Source: Bacteroidaceae bacterium | GTDB taxonomy: Bacteria; Bacteroidota; Bacteroidia; Bacteroidales; Bacteroidaceae | DNA length: 64,000 nt | Assembly: GCA_017458585.1 (NCBI GenBank) | Contig: JAFTAJ010000007.1 | Span: 39,719-103,718 of the forward strand | Direction: 5' to 3' | Part shown: positions 1 through 9,348 of the stretch, piece after piece | Layout of the letters: each line of letters starts with the position of its first letter | Numbering within the stretch: the stretch's first letter is position 1 | Made by a program: the position numbers and the translations under genes | Notes under the pieces: model-generated | What the model saw: only the letters and a program-made list of their open reading frames with translations | Databases searched by the model: none | What the model was told of the DNA's origin: nothing

Positions 1-654
1 TAGCTTTTTGGTGCGCTCAAGCATCTGGTTGAGCTCCCACTCCTTGATGTTGGCCTCGTGGCCGCTGAGCAGGATGTCGGGCACGCGCCATCCCTTATAA
101 TCGGCAGGGCGCGTATAGACGGGGGCCGACAGCATATTGTCTTGAAAGCAGTCGGACAGCGCGCTCTGCTCGTCGCCGATGACGCCTGGTATCACTCTCA
201 CCACAGCGTCAGCCATTACTGCGGCAGCCAGCTCGCCGCCAGTCAGCACATAATCGCCGATGCTTATCTCGCGAGTGATGAGATGTTCGCGGATGCGGTG
301 GTCGATGCCCTTGTAGTGGCCGCAGAGAATGATGATATTCTCCTTGAGCGAGAGCTCGTTGGCAACCGCTTGGGTAAATTGTTCGCCGTCAGGCGAGGTA
401 TAGATAACCTCGTCGTAGTCGCGCTCAGCATTGAGGGCTGCTATGCAGTCGTCGATGGGCTGGCACTGCATCACCATGCCGGCAAATCCACCAAAGGGAT
501 AGTCGTCCACGCGACGATGCTTGTCCTTGGTGTAGTCGCGCAGATTATGCACATGTATCTCGGCGAGGCCCTTGCTCTGGGCACGCCCGAGGATAGACTG
601 GTTAGTAAACGGCTCCAGCATTTCGGGGAGCACAGTGATGATATCGATACGCAT
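1..654 (-). CDS. trmD: tRNA (guanine-N1)-methyltransferase TrmD, 3' end cut by window edge
   Basis: TrmD methylates G37 next to the anticodon of certain tRNAs using S-adenosylmethionine and so protects the reading frame. The frame opens at the ATG at 654 (protein begins [12 protein letters not shown]) and stays open for 218 codons to base 1, so the C-terminus lies outside the window. The SPOUT-knot signature [10 protein letters not shown] and the run [11 protein letters not shown] are clear, as are CGHYKGID and the early [10 protein letters not shown] segment. It is divergent from ligA with a 78-bp gap. The family is usually 220-250 residues, so only a short tail is missing. Confidence 0.95.
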   Translation of the reverse strand, partial: MRIDIITVLPEMLEPFTNQSILGRAQSKGLAEIHVHNLRDYTKDKHRRVDDYPFGGFAGMVMQCQPIDDCIAALNAERDYDEVIYTSPDGEQFTQAVANELSLKENIIILCGHYKGIDHRIREHLITREISIGDYVLTGGELAAAVMADAVVRVIPGVIGDEQSALSDCFQDNMLSAPVYTRPADYKGWRVPDILLSGHEANIKEWELNQMLERTKKL

Positions 655-702
655 ATCTGAAAAATATAACGCAAAAAAGCACCATTTATTATAAATAAAT
701 AG

Positions 703-710
703 TAATTTTG
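703..710 (+). promoter_or_regulatory. Bacteroidetes-type -7 box upstream of ligA
   Basis: TAATTTTG matches the Bacteroidetes sigma-ABfr -7 consensus TAnnTTTG and lies 22 nt before the ligA ATG. No convincing TTTG is seen about 19 bp upstream; the region there is AT-rich. Confidence 0.55.
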
Positions 711-732
711 CACTATTAAAAACTCACCCGCA

Positions 733-2832
733 ATGACTGACCGAGAACAGATACTTGCACTGCGCAGCGAGCTCCATCAGCACAATTATAACTACTATGT
801 CAAGAATGCGCCCACCATCAGTGACCGCGAGTTTGACGAGAAGATGCATCTGCTCATGCAGCTTGAGGAGCGTCACCCTGAACTCTACGATGCCAACTCG
901 CCCTCGCAGCGTGTGGGCAGCGACCTCAACCACGAGTTCACACAGGTGCGCCATCGCTACCCGATGCTCTCGCTGGCTAACACCTACAACCGCGATGACG
1001 TGCAGGCTTTCTACGACCGCGTGAGTCAGGGCTTGGGCGGAGAGGCATTTGAAGTGTGCTGTGAGCTGAAGTTTGACGGCCTGTCTATCTCGCTCATCTA
1101 TGAGCACGGCCAACTGGTGAGAGCTGTCACCCGTGGTGACGGCGAGCAGGGCGATGATGTTACGGCTAATGTGAAGACTATCCGCTCTATCCCCCTTGTG
1201 CTGCATGGCGGCGACTGGCCCGACAGCTTTGAGATACGGGGTGAGGTGCTTATGCCGTGGCAGAGTTTTGAGGACCTTAACCGTCAGCGCGAGCAAGCTG
1301 AGGAGCCGCTGTTTGCCAACCCTCGCAACGCTGCCAGTGGTACGCTCAAGAGCAAGAACTCTGCAGTGGTGGCGCAGCGCAAGCTCGATGCCTATTTCTA
1401 CTATCTGCTTGGCACGGAGTTGCCCACCGACAACCACTATGACAACCTGCAGCGCGTTGCTTCGTGGGGCTTTAAGGTGTCGGAAGCTATGCGTACCGTC
1501 GGCACCCTTGAGGAGGTGATGAATTACATCGATTATTGGGATCACGAGCGCAGCCATCTGCCTGTGGCCACCGATGGTATTGTGCTAAAAGTCAATTCCG
1601 TTGAGCAGCAGCAGCGTCTCGGTTACACTGCCAAGACTCCGCGCTGGGCTATAGCCTATAAGTTTCAGGCTGAGCGTGCGTTGACACGCCTCAACGAGGT
1701 TACCTACCAGGTGGGGCGCACCGGAGCCATCACGCCTGTGGCCAATATGAAGCCTGTGCTCCTCAGCGGCACTATCGTGAAGCGTGCCTCGCTCCACAAC
1801 GAAGACTATATCCGTGCCCTCGACCTCCATATCGGTGATATGGTCTATGTGGAGAAAGCGGGCGAGATAATACCACAGGTGGTGGGGAAAGAGACTGATG
1901 GATCTGGAATCTCTGTTTCCTTCCCCGATACTTGCCCTGAATGTGGCACGCCATTGGTGCGCTATGAAGGCGAAGCGGCCCATTACTGTCCTAACGACTC
2001 CGCTTGTCCGCCGCAGATAAAGGGCAGGATAGAGCATTTCATATCGCGCGACGCTATGAACATCGATTCACTTGGCCCGGAGACGGTGGCCGACTATTAC
2101 GAGCGCGGATTGATACATAATGTGGCTGATCTCTATGAACTTACCGTGGCTGACATCACTGGCGGCAACACAAGCCGTGAGCGTTCCGCCCAGCGAGTGG
2201 TGGACGGCATCTCCGCCAGTAAGTCGGTGCCCTTTGAGCGCGTGCTCTATGCCCTCGGCATACGCTTTGTGGGCAAGGTGACTGCCAAGCAGATTGCCCG
2301 CCATTTTGGTAGCCTCGACAAACTGCTCAATAGTACTTCTGAAGAATTGCTTGCCGTGGATGGCGTGGGTGAGGTAATTGCGCAGTCTGTAAAATCCTAC
2401 TTTGAGCAACCCATAAATATGGAGATAGTCAATCGCCTTCGCGCCTACGGCCTGCAGTTTGAAAGACCAAACGACCAAATGACCAAACGACCAAACGACC
2501 AAATTGCAGGCAAGTCCATCGTTATCAGCGGTACGTTTGCCCACCATAGTCGCGAGGAGTATAAGGAGATTATCGAGTCCTGCGGAGGCAAGAACGTCAG
2601 CAGCATATCCTCCAAGACTTCCTTCATCCTCGCCGGCGACAACATGGGGCCCTCCAAGCAGGAGAAGGCGCAGCAGCTCGGCATACCCCTTGTCAGCGAG
2701 GCTGAGTTCCTAGACATAATAGGGGAGACAGACCCACTCTCTGCCCCTTCCTCTATGGAGGGGAGTGCTCGCGGAGATGCGCAGAAGGGAGCAGACAATT
2801 CCGCCCCACAGCAATTAACTCTCTTTGATTGA
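733..2832 (+). CDS. ligA: NAD-dependent DNA ligase LigA
   Basis: Seals nicks with NAD+ during replication and repair. The adenylation motif KFDG places the catalytic lysine near residue 113. The OB region follows, then a four-cysteine zinc site around residues 400-425 (CPECG then CPNDSAC), helix-hairpin-helix repeats, and a C-terminal BRCT domain from about residue 595. The length (699 aa) is normal. Two non-conserved stretches stand out: a tandem-repeat linker between HhH and BRCT (bases about 2461-2506) and a Ser/Gly-rich tail after BRCT (bases about 2743-2800) that contains a CCTCTATGGAGG palindrome. The start ATG at 733 follows a -7 box. The next gene begins 7 bp after the stop. Confidence 0.97.
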   Translation: MTDREQILALRSELHQHNYNYYVKNAPTISDREFDEKMHLLMQLEERHPELYDANSPSQRVGSDLNHEFTQVRHRYPMLSLANTYNRDDVQAFYDRVSQGLGGEAFEVCCELKFDGLSISLIYEHGQLVRAVTRGDGEQGDDVTANVKTIRSIPLVLHGGDWPDSFEIRGEVLMPWQSFEDLNRQREQAEEPLFANPRNAASGTLKSKNSAVVAQRKLDAYFYYLLGTELPTDNHYDNLQRVASWGFKVSEAMRTVGTLEEVMNYIDYWDHERSHLPVATDGIVLKVNSVEQQQRLGYTAKTPRWAIAYKFQAERALTRLNEVTYQVGRTGAITPVANMKPVLLSGTIVKRASLHNEDYIRALDLHIGDMVYVEKAGEIIPQVVGKETDGSGISVSFPDTCPECGTPLVRYEGEAAHYCPNDSACPPQIKGRIEHFISRDAMNIDSLGPETVADYYERGLIHNVADLYELTVADITGGNTSRERSAQRVVDGISASKSVPFERVLYALGIRFVGKVTAKQIARHFGSLDKLLNSTSEELLAVDGVGEVIAQSVKSYFEQPINMEIVNRLRAYGLQFERPNDQMTKRPNDQIAGKSIVISGTFAHHSREEYKEIIESCGGKNVSSISSKTSFILAGDNMGPSKQEKAQQLGIPLVSEAEFLDIIGETDPLSAPSSMEGSARGDAQKGADNSAPQQLTLFD
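2461..2506 (+). repeat. In-frame 7-8 nt tandem array inside ligA
   Basis: Units related to ACGACCA / AATGACCA are repeated about six times and are translated as [13 protein letters not shown]. The array lies exactly at the linker between the HhH and BRCT domains, where length variation should be tolerated. Confidence 0.8.
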
Positions 2833-2839
2833 TATAATT

Positions 2840-4009
2840 ATGAAGAAGGCATTATTATTCCTTGTCTTTTGTGCTATGTTTCTGATTGTTGGCGCACAAA
2901 AGCGTGTTTATATCCCCAAGGATTTGCGTGGCATAGACCTTAACGACAGCACCTCCAAGTGGAGCTGGCACAACTCAGTGCAGACCGACGACGTGGTGTT
3001 TTTCTGGGAGGGATCTTTCGGTCACGATCCTGCCAAAGCTCCTAACCTTAAGGGTAAGCCCATGACGTTTGACCTTGACAATGTGGTGAGGCGTGTGCAG
3101 TATTTCTATGATTTTTATCGCGACAGTCTGCATTTCCTCAGCACTCCCAGCAACGCCGACAGCCTCAAGATGATGGTGATGATTAACTATTCACTTGAAG
3201 GCACAGCCTATGGCGGTGATTATGATGGTCGCATCGGTGCCCTGTGGGTGGCGCCCAATCGCATACAGGATCGTCATCTCAACTGCCTGGCTCATGAGTT
3301 GGGCCACTCCTTTCAGCGACAGATAATCTCCGATGGCGCTGGCGAGGCATGGGGTGGCAGCGGTTTCTTTGAGATGGCTTCGCAGTGGATGCTTTGGCAG
3401 GTCAATCCCGACTGGCCAACGGAGGAGAACTATCATCTGCAGGCTTTCCGCAAGGCTACCCACAAAGCATTTCTCTCACCCGAAAATATCTATCGTTCAC
3501 CATACGTGCTGGAGTATTGGGCAGAGAAGCATGGGCGTGCCCACATCGCGCAGCTCTTCCGTGAGGGTAAGCGAGGGGAAGACCCTGCCATGACTTATAT
3601 GCGTCTTAACGGACTCACGCAGCAGCAGTTCTGCGACGAACTATTCGATTGCTACAGCCGTCTGCTTAATTTCGATTTCAGTCATGCCTACAGTCAGACG
3701 CGGCGCCATGCTTGTACCTTCAACACTCCGCTCGATACGATTTCTGCAGGTCATTACCGTATCCCTGCCGACTGTCAGCCGGAGCCGTACGGATTTAATG
3801 CCATCAAGATTGGTAAGTCGCAGAAAGCAAAGATAAAAAACATCCGTGCCCCCAAAGGTCACTCTCTGCGCTGGGCGATAGTTGATGAGCCGACATGTCG
3901 GTATCTGCTCGTGATGAACCAACCCGAGCGTCACTCCAGGCTGTCACACCGCAGAGCAGGGACGGATGCCCTCCCCACTATCAGCTACGAGATAATAGTA
4001 GAAGAATAA
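2840..4009 (+). CDS. Secreted HELGH metalloprotein, DUF6055-like
   Basis: A secreted protein of 389 residues with an N-terminal signal peptide (MKKALLFLVF... ending near VGAQK). An HExxH zinc-protease motif, HELGH, lies at residues 152-156 within CLAHELGHSFQRQ, followed by an Asp/Glu-rich GAGEAWGGSGFFE segment and an aromatic-rich domain. The arrangement resembles DUF6055 proteins, which are predicted metallopeptidases; no substrate is known. An upstream TTG at 2825 would add five residues, but the ATG at 2840 starts a classic signal peptide and leaves a 7-bp gap to ligA, so I chose it. It is probably co-transcribed with ligA and ends at the hairpin at 4013. Confidence 0.75.
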   Translation: MKKALLFLVFCAMFLIVGAQKRVYIPKDLRGIDLNDSTSKWSWHNSVQTDDVVFFWEGSFGHDPAKAPNLKGKPMTFDLDNVVRRVQYFYDFYRDSLHFLSTPSNADSLKMMVMINYSLEGTAYGGDYDGRIGALWVAPNRIQDRHLNCLAHELGHSFQRQIISDGAGEAWGGSGFFEMASQWMLWQVNPDWPTEENYHLQAFRKATHKAFLSPENIYRSPYVLEYWAEKHGRAHIAQLFREGKRGEDPAMTYMRLNGLTQQQFCDELFDCYSRLLNFDFSHAYSQTRRHACTFNTPLDTISAGHYRIPADCQPEPYGFNAIKIGKSQKAKIKNIRAPKGHSLRWAIVDEPTCRYLLVMNQPERHSRLSHRRAGTDALPTISYEIIVEE

Positions 4010-4012
4010 TAG

Positions 4013-4049
4013 CAACAAACCACTTCGGCTGAAGTGGTTTGTTGTTTTA
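4013..4049. terminator. Bidirectional terminator between convergent genes
   Basis: A perfect 14-bp stem (4013-4026 with 4031-4044) closes a GGCT loop. It is followed by T-rich sequence on the plus strand and preceded by A-rich sequence, so it can end both the metalloprotein gene and the M48 gene. Confidence 0.9.
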
Positions 4050-4052
4050 TTG

Positions 4053-4970
4053 CTACTTCTTTTTAGTAGTGGTTTTCTTGGTGGTTGTAGTCTTTTTCTT
4101 TGTAGTCGTAGTCTTCTTTTTTGTTGTGGTTGTCTTCTTGGCTACGGGCTGTGGTGCAGGAGGAGTGTAGTACTTGAGTGCTTCTGGCATCTCCTTCTGT
4201 AGTGCAGCGATGCGCTTCTCATCGGAGGGGTGGTCGCTGAAGAACTCGCTCTTCTTATTGCCTCCGAGCTGTGCCATGCGCTGCCAGAAGGGGATGGCCT
4301 GCTGTGGGTCGTAGCCAGCCATGGCAGCGAAGATGAGTCCGAGATGGTCAGCCTCTGTCTCGTTGTCGCGCGAGTATTTGAGGTTGGCGAAGTTGAATCC
4401 TGCACTGGCTACTGAGGTAAGGACGCTGCTGACGGCGCTACTGCCGGTGGCTGTGCCGACCACTGCTCCGCCTATCTTGGTGGCGTACTGCTGGCGCATC
4501 TGCTTGGAGAGTTGCTCTGCAGAGTGCTTGGCTACGGCGTGGGCTATCTCATGGCCGAGGACTATGGCCAGGCTGGCCTCGTTCTGGGTGACGGGTAGAA
4601 GGCCCTCATAAACTACTATCTTGCCGCCGGGCATGCAGAAAGCGTTGACCTGGTTGTCGGCCACGAGGTTAAACTCCCACTGGAAGTTCTTTATCTCATT
4701 GGCGTAGCCGTTGTTGGTGAGAAATGTCTCTACGGCAGTGGCTAGCTTCTGGCCTACGTGCTTAACCAGCATAGTGTTGTTTTGGTCGGTGGAGGCCTTG
4801 GCACCCTTCATGTACTCCTGATACTGCTGGGTACTGAGGCTTAAGATCTGCTCGTCGCTAACGAGCAGGCGTGTCTTGCGCCCTGTGATGGGCACTGTGT
4901 TGGTGGTGCCGCAGGCTACGGTGAGTAGCGTCAGGGCGGCAAAGAAAAGAAGTCTGAATGTCTTTTTCAT
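4053..4970 (-). CDS. M48-family zinc metallopeptidase lipoprotein
   Basis: A 305-residue envelope protease of the LoiP/BepA-like M48 group, which degrades or refolds damaged envelope proteins. It has a lipoprotein signal ending LLTVAC, a zinc motif HEIAH at residues 140-144, and a third zinc ligand in the downstream ETEADHLG segment. The C-terminus ends in about 35 residues of Lys/Thr repeats (K-K-T-T-T-T units) coded by a low-complexity run; such a basic tail is not part of the catalytic domain and may bind cell-wall polymers or nucleic acid (inference). It has its own -7 box at 5019-5026. Confidence 0.9.
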   Translation of the reverse strand: MKKTFRLLFFAALTLLTVACGTTNTVPITGRKTRLLVSDEQILSLSTQQYQEYMKGAKASTDQNNTMLVKHVGQKLATAVETFLTNNGYANEIKNFQWEFNLVADNQVNAFCMPGGKIVVYEGLLPVTQNEASLAIVLGHEIAHAVAKHSAEQLSKQMRQQYATKIGGAVVGTATGSSAVSSVLTSVASAGFNFANLKYSRDNETEADHLGLIFAAMAGYDPQQAIPFWQRMAQLGGNKKSEFFSDHPSDEKRIAALQKEMPEALKYYTPPAPQPVAKKTTTTKKKTTTTKKKTTTTKKTTTKKK

Positions 4971-5018
4971 GTCTTTATATTGTTATAAGGTTATTATGTC
5001 TGTGTGTGTTTCTGGTGG

Positions 5019-5026
5019 CAAATTTA
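5019..5026 (-). promoter_or_regulatory. -7 box TAAATTTG for the M48 gene
   Basis: Read on the minus strand, TAAATTTG matches TAnnTTTG and lies 48 nt before the ATG at 4970. It falls just before the 3' end of the gene upstream (stop at 5031). Confidence 0.6.
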
Positions 5027-5030
5027 CAGA

Positions 5031-5936
5031 TTATTTATTAAAGTGTAGGTCTTTTATTACTTTTTTTGTGAGTTTGTCGGCTCCGAGCATGTTTAGGTGG
5101 TCGGCGTCGTAGAAATCAGCGGCGGCAAAGGCTGTGTCGGCCCAGTAGTCGTGGTAGCTGATGGACGGGTGGCGACTGAGTATGCGCTGAAGGGTGCTGT
5201 CGTTGATGGCTATCTGGCGGTCGTAGCAGTGTTGGCGGAACGACGGACTGACGGGCGTGGTTATGAGTATCAGTCTCACTGAGTGGTTGTCGCACCATGT
5301 GGCTATACTGTCGAGCATGGCGGTGTTGAAGGCCAGTGAGTGGGTGTGGCGATAGGTGTTTTCCTCCGCTCGTTGCGGGCCGTTGTCCTTACCTTGCGTC
5401 AGCAGCGAGGTGTGGGCGTAGGTGGTGCCGAAGCCGAGGCTGTCCCACTTGAGTTGTGCCGGGCGCCATAGGCTGGTGAGCTTTTCTTTGAACGATGCCA
5501 TGTGCAGGCACTCCAAGCCGTATAGTGAGAGTGGCGAGTGGATGTCGTAGTCCATATAGAGACGGTAGCGCACAGCCCAATAGTGTAGTCGCGGCTCTGC
5601 CTCGAGGTCTTCAAAGAGCGACTGGTAGCTGAAGGGCAGCACCACGGTCTTGAGGTGTGGCAGCGGGTAGTGGGTGAGCTGATACCAGTCGTAGCGGTAG
5701 GGCTGCGTTGGCTGGGCGAGGTTGAAGGCATGGCTGCCCAGCTGGTTGGGATCGATACCGTAGAAGCAATGGCTGCTGCCCAGGATGAGTGTCTCCACCT
5801 CGGTGGAGTGGGCGAGCATCCACTGATGCTTGTAGCGTGCCGGATTGGGAATGGAACGCACATAAGCTTCTCCTGCCGCTATCAGTGTCAGGATGATGAG
5901 TGAGAAGATGAGTATTTTATGAATGAAAGGTTTCAA
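5031..5936 (-). CDS. SGNH-like partner protein of the MBOAT acyltransferase
   Basis: A protein of about 301 residues with one N-terminal membrane anchor or signal (FIHKILIFSLIILTLI). An N-terminal block I LILGSSHCFYG and a C-terminal DADHLNMLG box fit the Ser and Asp-His positions of an SGNH/GDSL fold, as in AlgX/DltD-type partners that work with MBOAT proteins in O-acylation of cell-surface glycans. No ATG opens the conserved frame. The longer frame to 6362 reads through the MBOAT gene out of phase and is not real N-terminus. I chose TTG at 5936, 2 bp after the MBOAT stop; CTG at 5942 is an alternative. Translation is probably coupled. Confidence 0.7.
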   Translation of the reverse strand: MKPFIHKILIFSLIILTLIAAGEAYVRSIPNPARYKHQWMLAHSTEVETLILGSSHCFYGIDPNQLGSHAFNLAQPTQPYRYDWYQLTHYPLPHLKTVVLPFSYQSLFEDLEAEPRLHYWAVRYRLYMDYDIHSPLSLYGLECLHMASFKEKLTSLWRPAQLKWDSLGFGTTYAHTSLLTQGKDNGPQRAEENTYRHTHSLAFNTAMLDSIATWCDNHSVRLILITTPVSPSFRQHCYDRQIAINDSTLQRILSRHPSISYHDYWADTAFAAADFYDADHLNMLGADKLTKKVIKDLHFNK

Positions 5937-5938
5937 TG

Positions 5939-7390
5939 TCAGAATTGGAAATAGATGAACTGCACTTGCTGTCCGCCAAACATCAGGCAGGCGAGGAATA
6001 ATATTATATATATGGCGTAGCGCACGCCCTGCAGTCGCCAGATGCCGCGGTCGGCAAACTGGAAGGGATGGGCGTGGTTGCGTGTAAGCCATTCGATGGT
6101 GAACAGCACTACGATGTATAGCAGCGGCATGCGTGACACGGTGGTGGCCAGGCCGCCCTCCATACTGAACATGCGGCCGAAGTAGCGGAAGCCGTCGCCC
6201 ACGGTGGGATTGCGGAAGAACACCTGGCTGAGGATGAACACCACTATGGTGATCAGCCAGTTGATGAATGTTGGCAGATATTTGGTCAGGGGTTTGGTGG
6301 TGACGTTGAAGAATCCGTTCCATGTGCCCCAGGCAATGAAGCTCCAGTTGGGGCCGTGCCACAGTCCGCTGAGCATGTAGAGTACAAAGACGTTGAAGTA
6401 GTGTCTGACGGCGCTGCAGCGGCTACCGCCGAGGGGGAAATAGACATAGTCGCGTAGCCAGCTCATCAGAGTCATGTGCCAGCGGCGCCAGAACTCGCGA
6501 ATGGTGGTGGCGAAGAATGGCTTGTTGAAGTTGGTGGAGAGGCGTATGCCGAAGAGACGGGCAGTACCGATGGCCATGTCGGAGTAGCCTGAGAAGTCGC
6601 AATATACCTGCACGGTGAAGGCTAGCAGTCCCACCACGAGGTCTGCCGAGCCGAGCCCCTGGTAATTGGCGAAGGCATAGTCGGCCACGGGGGCGCAGTT
6701 GTCGGCGATGAGCATCTTCTTCATCAGTCCCCAGAGGAAGAGGCGCATGCCGTCCACGGCGTCGTCATATACAAATTTGCGTGTCCTCGAGAACTGCGGC
6801 AGCAGATTGGCTCCGCGCTCTATGGGGCCTGCCACGAGCTGGGGGAAGAAGCACACGAAGCTGAGGAAGTGGCGCAGATTGGCGGCGGGCTTGAGTTGGC
6901 CGCGGTAGATGTCCACCACATAGGCGGTGAGCTGGAAGGTGTAGAAGCTGATGCCTATGGGCAGTATGAGGCGTAGGGTGGGGATGTCGGCGTTGATATG
7001 CAGCAGGCTGAACAGCGCGGCCAGATTGTCGGCAAAGAAGTTGAAGTATTTGAACACTCCGAGTATGCCGATATTGATCAGTATCGCAGTGAGCAGCCAT
7101 CCGTAGCCCGGCCGCCGTTTCCTCTCCTTTCTCCCTATCTCCTTACTCCTAATCTCCTTACTCCTTACTCCTAATCTCCTTACTCCTTCTCTCCTAATCT
7201 TGTTCCCGATATAATAGTTTACCACACAGGTAGCTATCATGAGCAGCAGGAATCGCCAGTCCCACCAGCCGTAGAAGAAGAAGCTCGCAGCAATAATAAG
7301 TGTGTTCTGCCAGCGCAGTGAGCGCAGGCTCCAGTAGAGTGCGAATACTATGGGCAGAAACAGCAGGAAAGCCAGCGAGTTGAAGAGCAT
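5939..7390 (-). CDS. MBOAT family membrane O-acyltransferase
   Basis: A polytopic inner-membrane protein of 483 residues that moves acyl groups across or at the membrane for O-acylation of a surface polymer (AlgI/DltB/PatA group). Signatures include FWRRWHMTLMSWLRDYVYFPLGG-like sequence in the middle and the conserved-histidine block MLSGLWHGPNWSF. Residues about 63-92 are a non-conserved, highly basic loop (repeats of R-S-K-E-I and E-G-V-R-R) coded by a tandem array at 7120-7200; it falls between membrane segments. It is followed directly by its SGNH-like partner, and plsC lies 4 bp upstream, so the three are likely one transcript. Confidence 0.92.
   Translation of the reverse strand: MLFNSLAFLLFLPIVFALYWSLRSLRWQNTLIIAASFFFYGWWDWRFLLLMIATCVVNYYIGNKIRREGVRRLGVRSKEIRSKEIGRKERKRRPGYGWLLTAILINIGILGVFKYFNFFADNLAALFSLLHINADIPTLRLILPIGISFYTFQLTAYVVDIYRGQLKPAANLRHFLSFVCFFPQLVAGPIERGANLLPQFSRTRKFVYDDAVDGMRLFLWGLMKKMLIADNCAPVADYAFANYQGLGSADLVVGLLAFTVQVYCDFSGYSDMAIGTARLFGIRLSTNFNKPFFATTIREFWRRWHMTLMSWLRDYVYFPLGGSRCSAVRHYFNVFVLYMLSGLWHGPNWSFIAWGTWNGFFNVTTKPLTKYLPTFINWLITIVVFILSQVFFRNPTVGDGFRYFGRMFSMEGGLATTVSRMPLLYIVVLFTIEWLTRNHAHPFQFADRGIWRLQGVRYAIYIILFLACLMFGGQQVQFIYFQF
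7120..7200 (-). repeat. In-frame CTCCTTA-type tandem array inside the MBOAT gene
   Basis: About ten units related to CTCCTTA / CTCCTAAT (plus-strand reading), period 7-9 nt. They are translated on the minus strand into a basic loop rich in R-S-K-E-I. The same unit type is used intergenically elsewhere in the window, for example before lpxA and before dnaB. Confidence 0.85.
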
Positions 7391-7394
7391 GGTG

Positions 7395-8120
7395 CTATTG
7401 TTTGGGCAGGGCTGAGTCGATGGCTTCGTAGGAGAGCTGCGAGAGCGCCTTTATGTTGTCGGCACCTTGTCCCTGCGGCATGATGGGGGTATGGATGGTG
7501 AGCCGCATGGGGTGGTAGTTGACGAAGTTGAAGCCTTTGGTTCGCGGCAGCACCTGGAAGGAGCCGTCGATGGTGATGGGCGCCACGGGCATCTGCAGTT
7601 CGTCGGCGAGGAAGAAGGCTCCCTTGCTGAAGTGGCGCATCTGGCCGTCGAAGGTGCGTGAGCCTTCGGGAAACACCATCAGCGACATGCCGCGCTGCAG
7701 GGTGCGGCGGGCATCCTTCAGTGTCTGCTTGGCGCCGTGCTGCGAGCCGCGATCCACAAATATGAAGCGTGCGGCCTGGCAGGCTTGGCCTACGAAGGGA
7801 ATCTTTTTGAGCGACTTCTTCATCATCCATTTGAAGTTGCGGCGCAGAAAGCCGTAGATGAGGAAGATGTCCATCGCTCCTTGGTGATTGGCCACAAAGA
7901 CGTAGGAGGTGTTGTCGGCCAGGTTCTCGCGCCCTTCCACCTTGATGGGCAGCAGCAGCAGTCGGCATGTGAGCCAGCTCCATATCTTGCCCGGGTAGTA
8001 GCCCCAGAAGCGTGAGCCGCCCAATGCGCAGCCTATGATGGTCACCAGTGCTGTCAGTATGGTGATGACAAGAAATATCGGCAGAAATATTACCAGTTGG
8101 TATATTTTGTAGAAAAACAT
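7395..8120 (-). CDS. plsC: 1-acyl-sn-glycerol-3-phosphate acyltransferase
   Basis: Adds the second acyl chain to lysophosphatidic acid in phospholipid synthesis at the inner membrane. The protein has 241 residues, a hydrophobic N-terminus (residues 8-33), and the catalytic HX4D motif as H79-Q-G-A-M-D84. The substrate-binding motif FPEGSRTF and the VAPITIDGSF block follow in the expected order. The start ATG at 8120 fits the family length. It lies between a metallophosphoesterase gene (30 bp upstream) and the MBOAT gene (4 bp downstream) on the same strand. It might instead acylate an ornithine or glycine lysolipid, which the sequence cannot exclude. Confidence 0.9.
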   Translation of the reverse strand: MFFYKIYQLVIFLPIFLVITILTALVTIIGCALGGSRFWGYYPGKIWSWLTCRLLLLPIKVEGRENLADNTSYVFVANHQGAMDIFLIYGFLRRNFKWMMKKSLKKIPFVGQACQAARFIFVDRGSQHGAKQTLKDARRTLQRGMSLMVFPEGSRTFDGQMRHFSKGAFFLADELQMPVAPITIDGSFQVLPRTKGFNFVNYHPMRLTIHTPIMPQGQGADNIKALSQLSYEAIDSALPKQ

Positions 8121-8149
8121 AGTGAATGTGAATGTTTAACTTTCAACTT

Positions 8150-9325
8150 TTAATTTTTAACTTTCAAAGTAATCACACACACCTCGCTCCACGCTCCGAA
8201 GCGGAAGGGCACGGCGCCGAGTCCGAGGCCTATGCTTACCACAATGCTGCGGTCGCCCTCGTAGTACTGGCCGCCCCATTCCTTATACACCCATGAGGCG
8301 GGGCTCCATCCTGCGAGCTTGAACTGCATGCCGTGGGTGTGTCCGGCGAGGGTGAGCTGTGCGTCGGTCTCGCTCAGCACGTTGCGGCGCCAGTGGCTGG
8401 GATCGTGAGTCATCATTATCTTGAAGTTGGCATTTGTTGGCAGTCCCTTCATGGCTTTGGGAATATCGGCCAGCTGTGGGAATGGCGGTTTGCCATCGTT
8501 CTCCACTCCGATGAGGGCAATCTGTGCGCTGTCTTTCTCTATTATGGCATTCTCGTTGCGCATCACATGCCAGCCGCACTCTTTCTCCAGCTTCACCAGC
8601 TGCTCTATGTCGGCCAGCTGCTCGTCTCTCTCCGCAAAGTTGCGATAGACGGCGTAGTCGTGGTTGCCCAGGATGGAATACACTCCGTAGGGTGCAGTGA
8701 GTCTCTTGAGCTGCTGCACGAAGGGTAGTGCCTCTCGCGACTCCAGGTTCACCAGGTCGCCGGTGAAGAGGATGATGTCGCCCTTCTGCTCCAGCGTCTT
8801 GTTGATGAGTTCGCTCACTCGGGCTGTGTCAGCGCCGTAGGTGCCGAGGTGCAGGTCGGAGATGTGTACGATGCGGAATCCGTCAAACGCCTCCGGCAGC
8901 TCTTTGCTGGCGAAGGTGTACTCCTTTACCTCGATGCGTTTGTTACCGATAAAATATGCCATAATAGTGATTATTAAGCTGATAGCCGCCAGACCGATGC
9001 CAACTCCGGTCATGGTGCGTCTCAGGAAAGAGTTTCTTTTAGTCAGTGTGGCCAGCAGGCCGCCGATGCACAGTCCCAGCTGTGCGAAACTCACTCCCAG
9101 CAACAGGTGGAAGAAGAGGCGTGTCAGCCACTCCGGTCGTCCTGTCTGGAAGCCGCAGGATATGTACCACAGTGTTCCCGCGGCCAATGTGGCCGTCATG
9201 CTCCACAGGACTATGCGCCATCGCCTCATCGCGGGCTTGCGACGGAGGTATCTGAAGTGCAGGTACAGTGCGGGCAGCACCAGCAGCAACAGCAGTACGG
9301 CGGCTATTCTGAGGAAGAAGAACAC
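8150..9325 (-). CDS. Membrane-anchored metallophosphoesterase (YkuE/YaeI-like)
   Basis: A protein of 391 residues with four hydrophobic segments in the first 130 residues and a calcineurin-like domain after that. The metal-binding motifs are present in order: DLHLG, FTGDLVN, LGNHDY, TMTHDP-like MMTHDP, and AGHTHGMQ. Related proteins (YaeI, LpxG/LpxH relatives) hydrolyse phospholipid or lipid A precursors, so a lipid role beside plsC is a reasonable guess, but the substrate is unknown. Short TTTAACTTTCAA-like repeats fill the gap to plsC, and GGTTAATG-like repeats fill the gap from the upstream gene. Confidence 0.88.
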   Translation of the reverse strand: MFFFLRIAAVLLLLLVLPALYLHFRYLRRKPAMRRWRIVLWSMTATLAAGTLWYISCGFQTGRPEWLTRLFFHLLLGVSFAQLGLCIGGLLATLTKRNSFLRRTMTGVGIGLAAISLIITIMAYFIGNKRIEVKEYTFASKELPEAFDGFRIVHISDLHLGTYGADTARVSELINKTLEQKGDIILFTGDLVNLESREALPFVQQLKRLTAPYGVYSILGNHDYAVYRNFAERDEQLADIEQLVKLEKECGWHVMRNENAIIEKDSAQIALIGVENDGKPPFPQLADIPKAMKGLPTNANFKIMMTHDPSHWRRNVLSETDAQLTLAGHTHGMQFKLAGWSPASWVYKEWGGQYYEGDRSIVVSIGLGLGAVPFRFGAWSEVCVITLKVKN

Positions 9326-9348
9326 TTTGAATGGTTAATGCTTAATGA

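Noticed and set aside
5937..6362. N-terminal extension of the SGNH-like protein through the MBOAT gene
   Set aside because: The extra 142 residues are an out-of-phase reading of conserved MBOAT codons and resemble no protein; a start near 5936 fits gene spacing.
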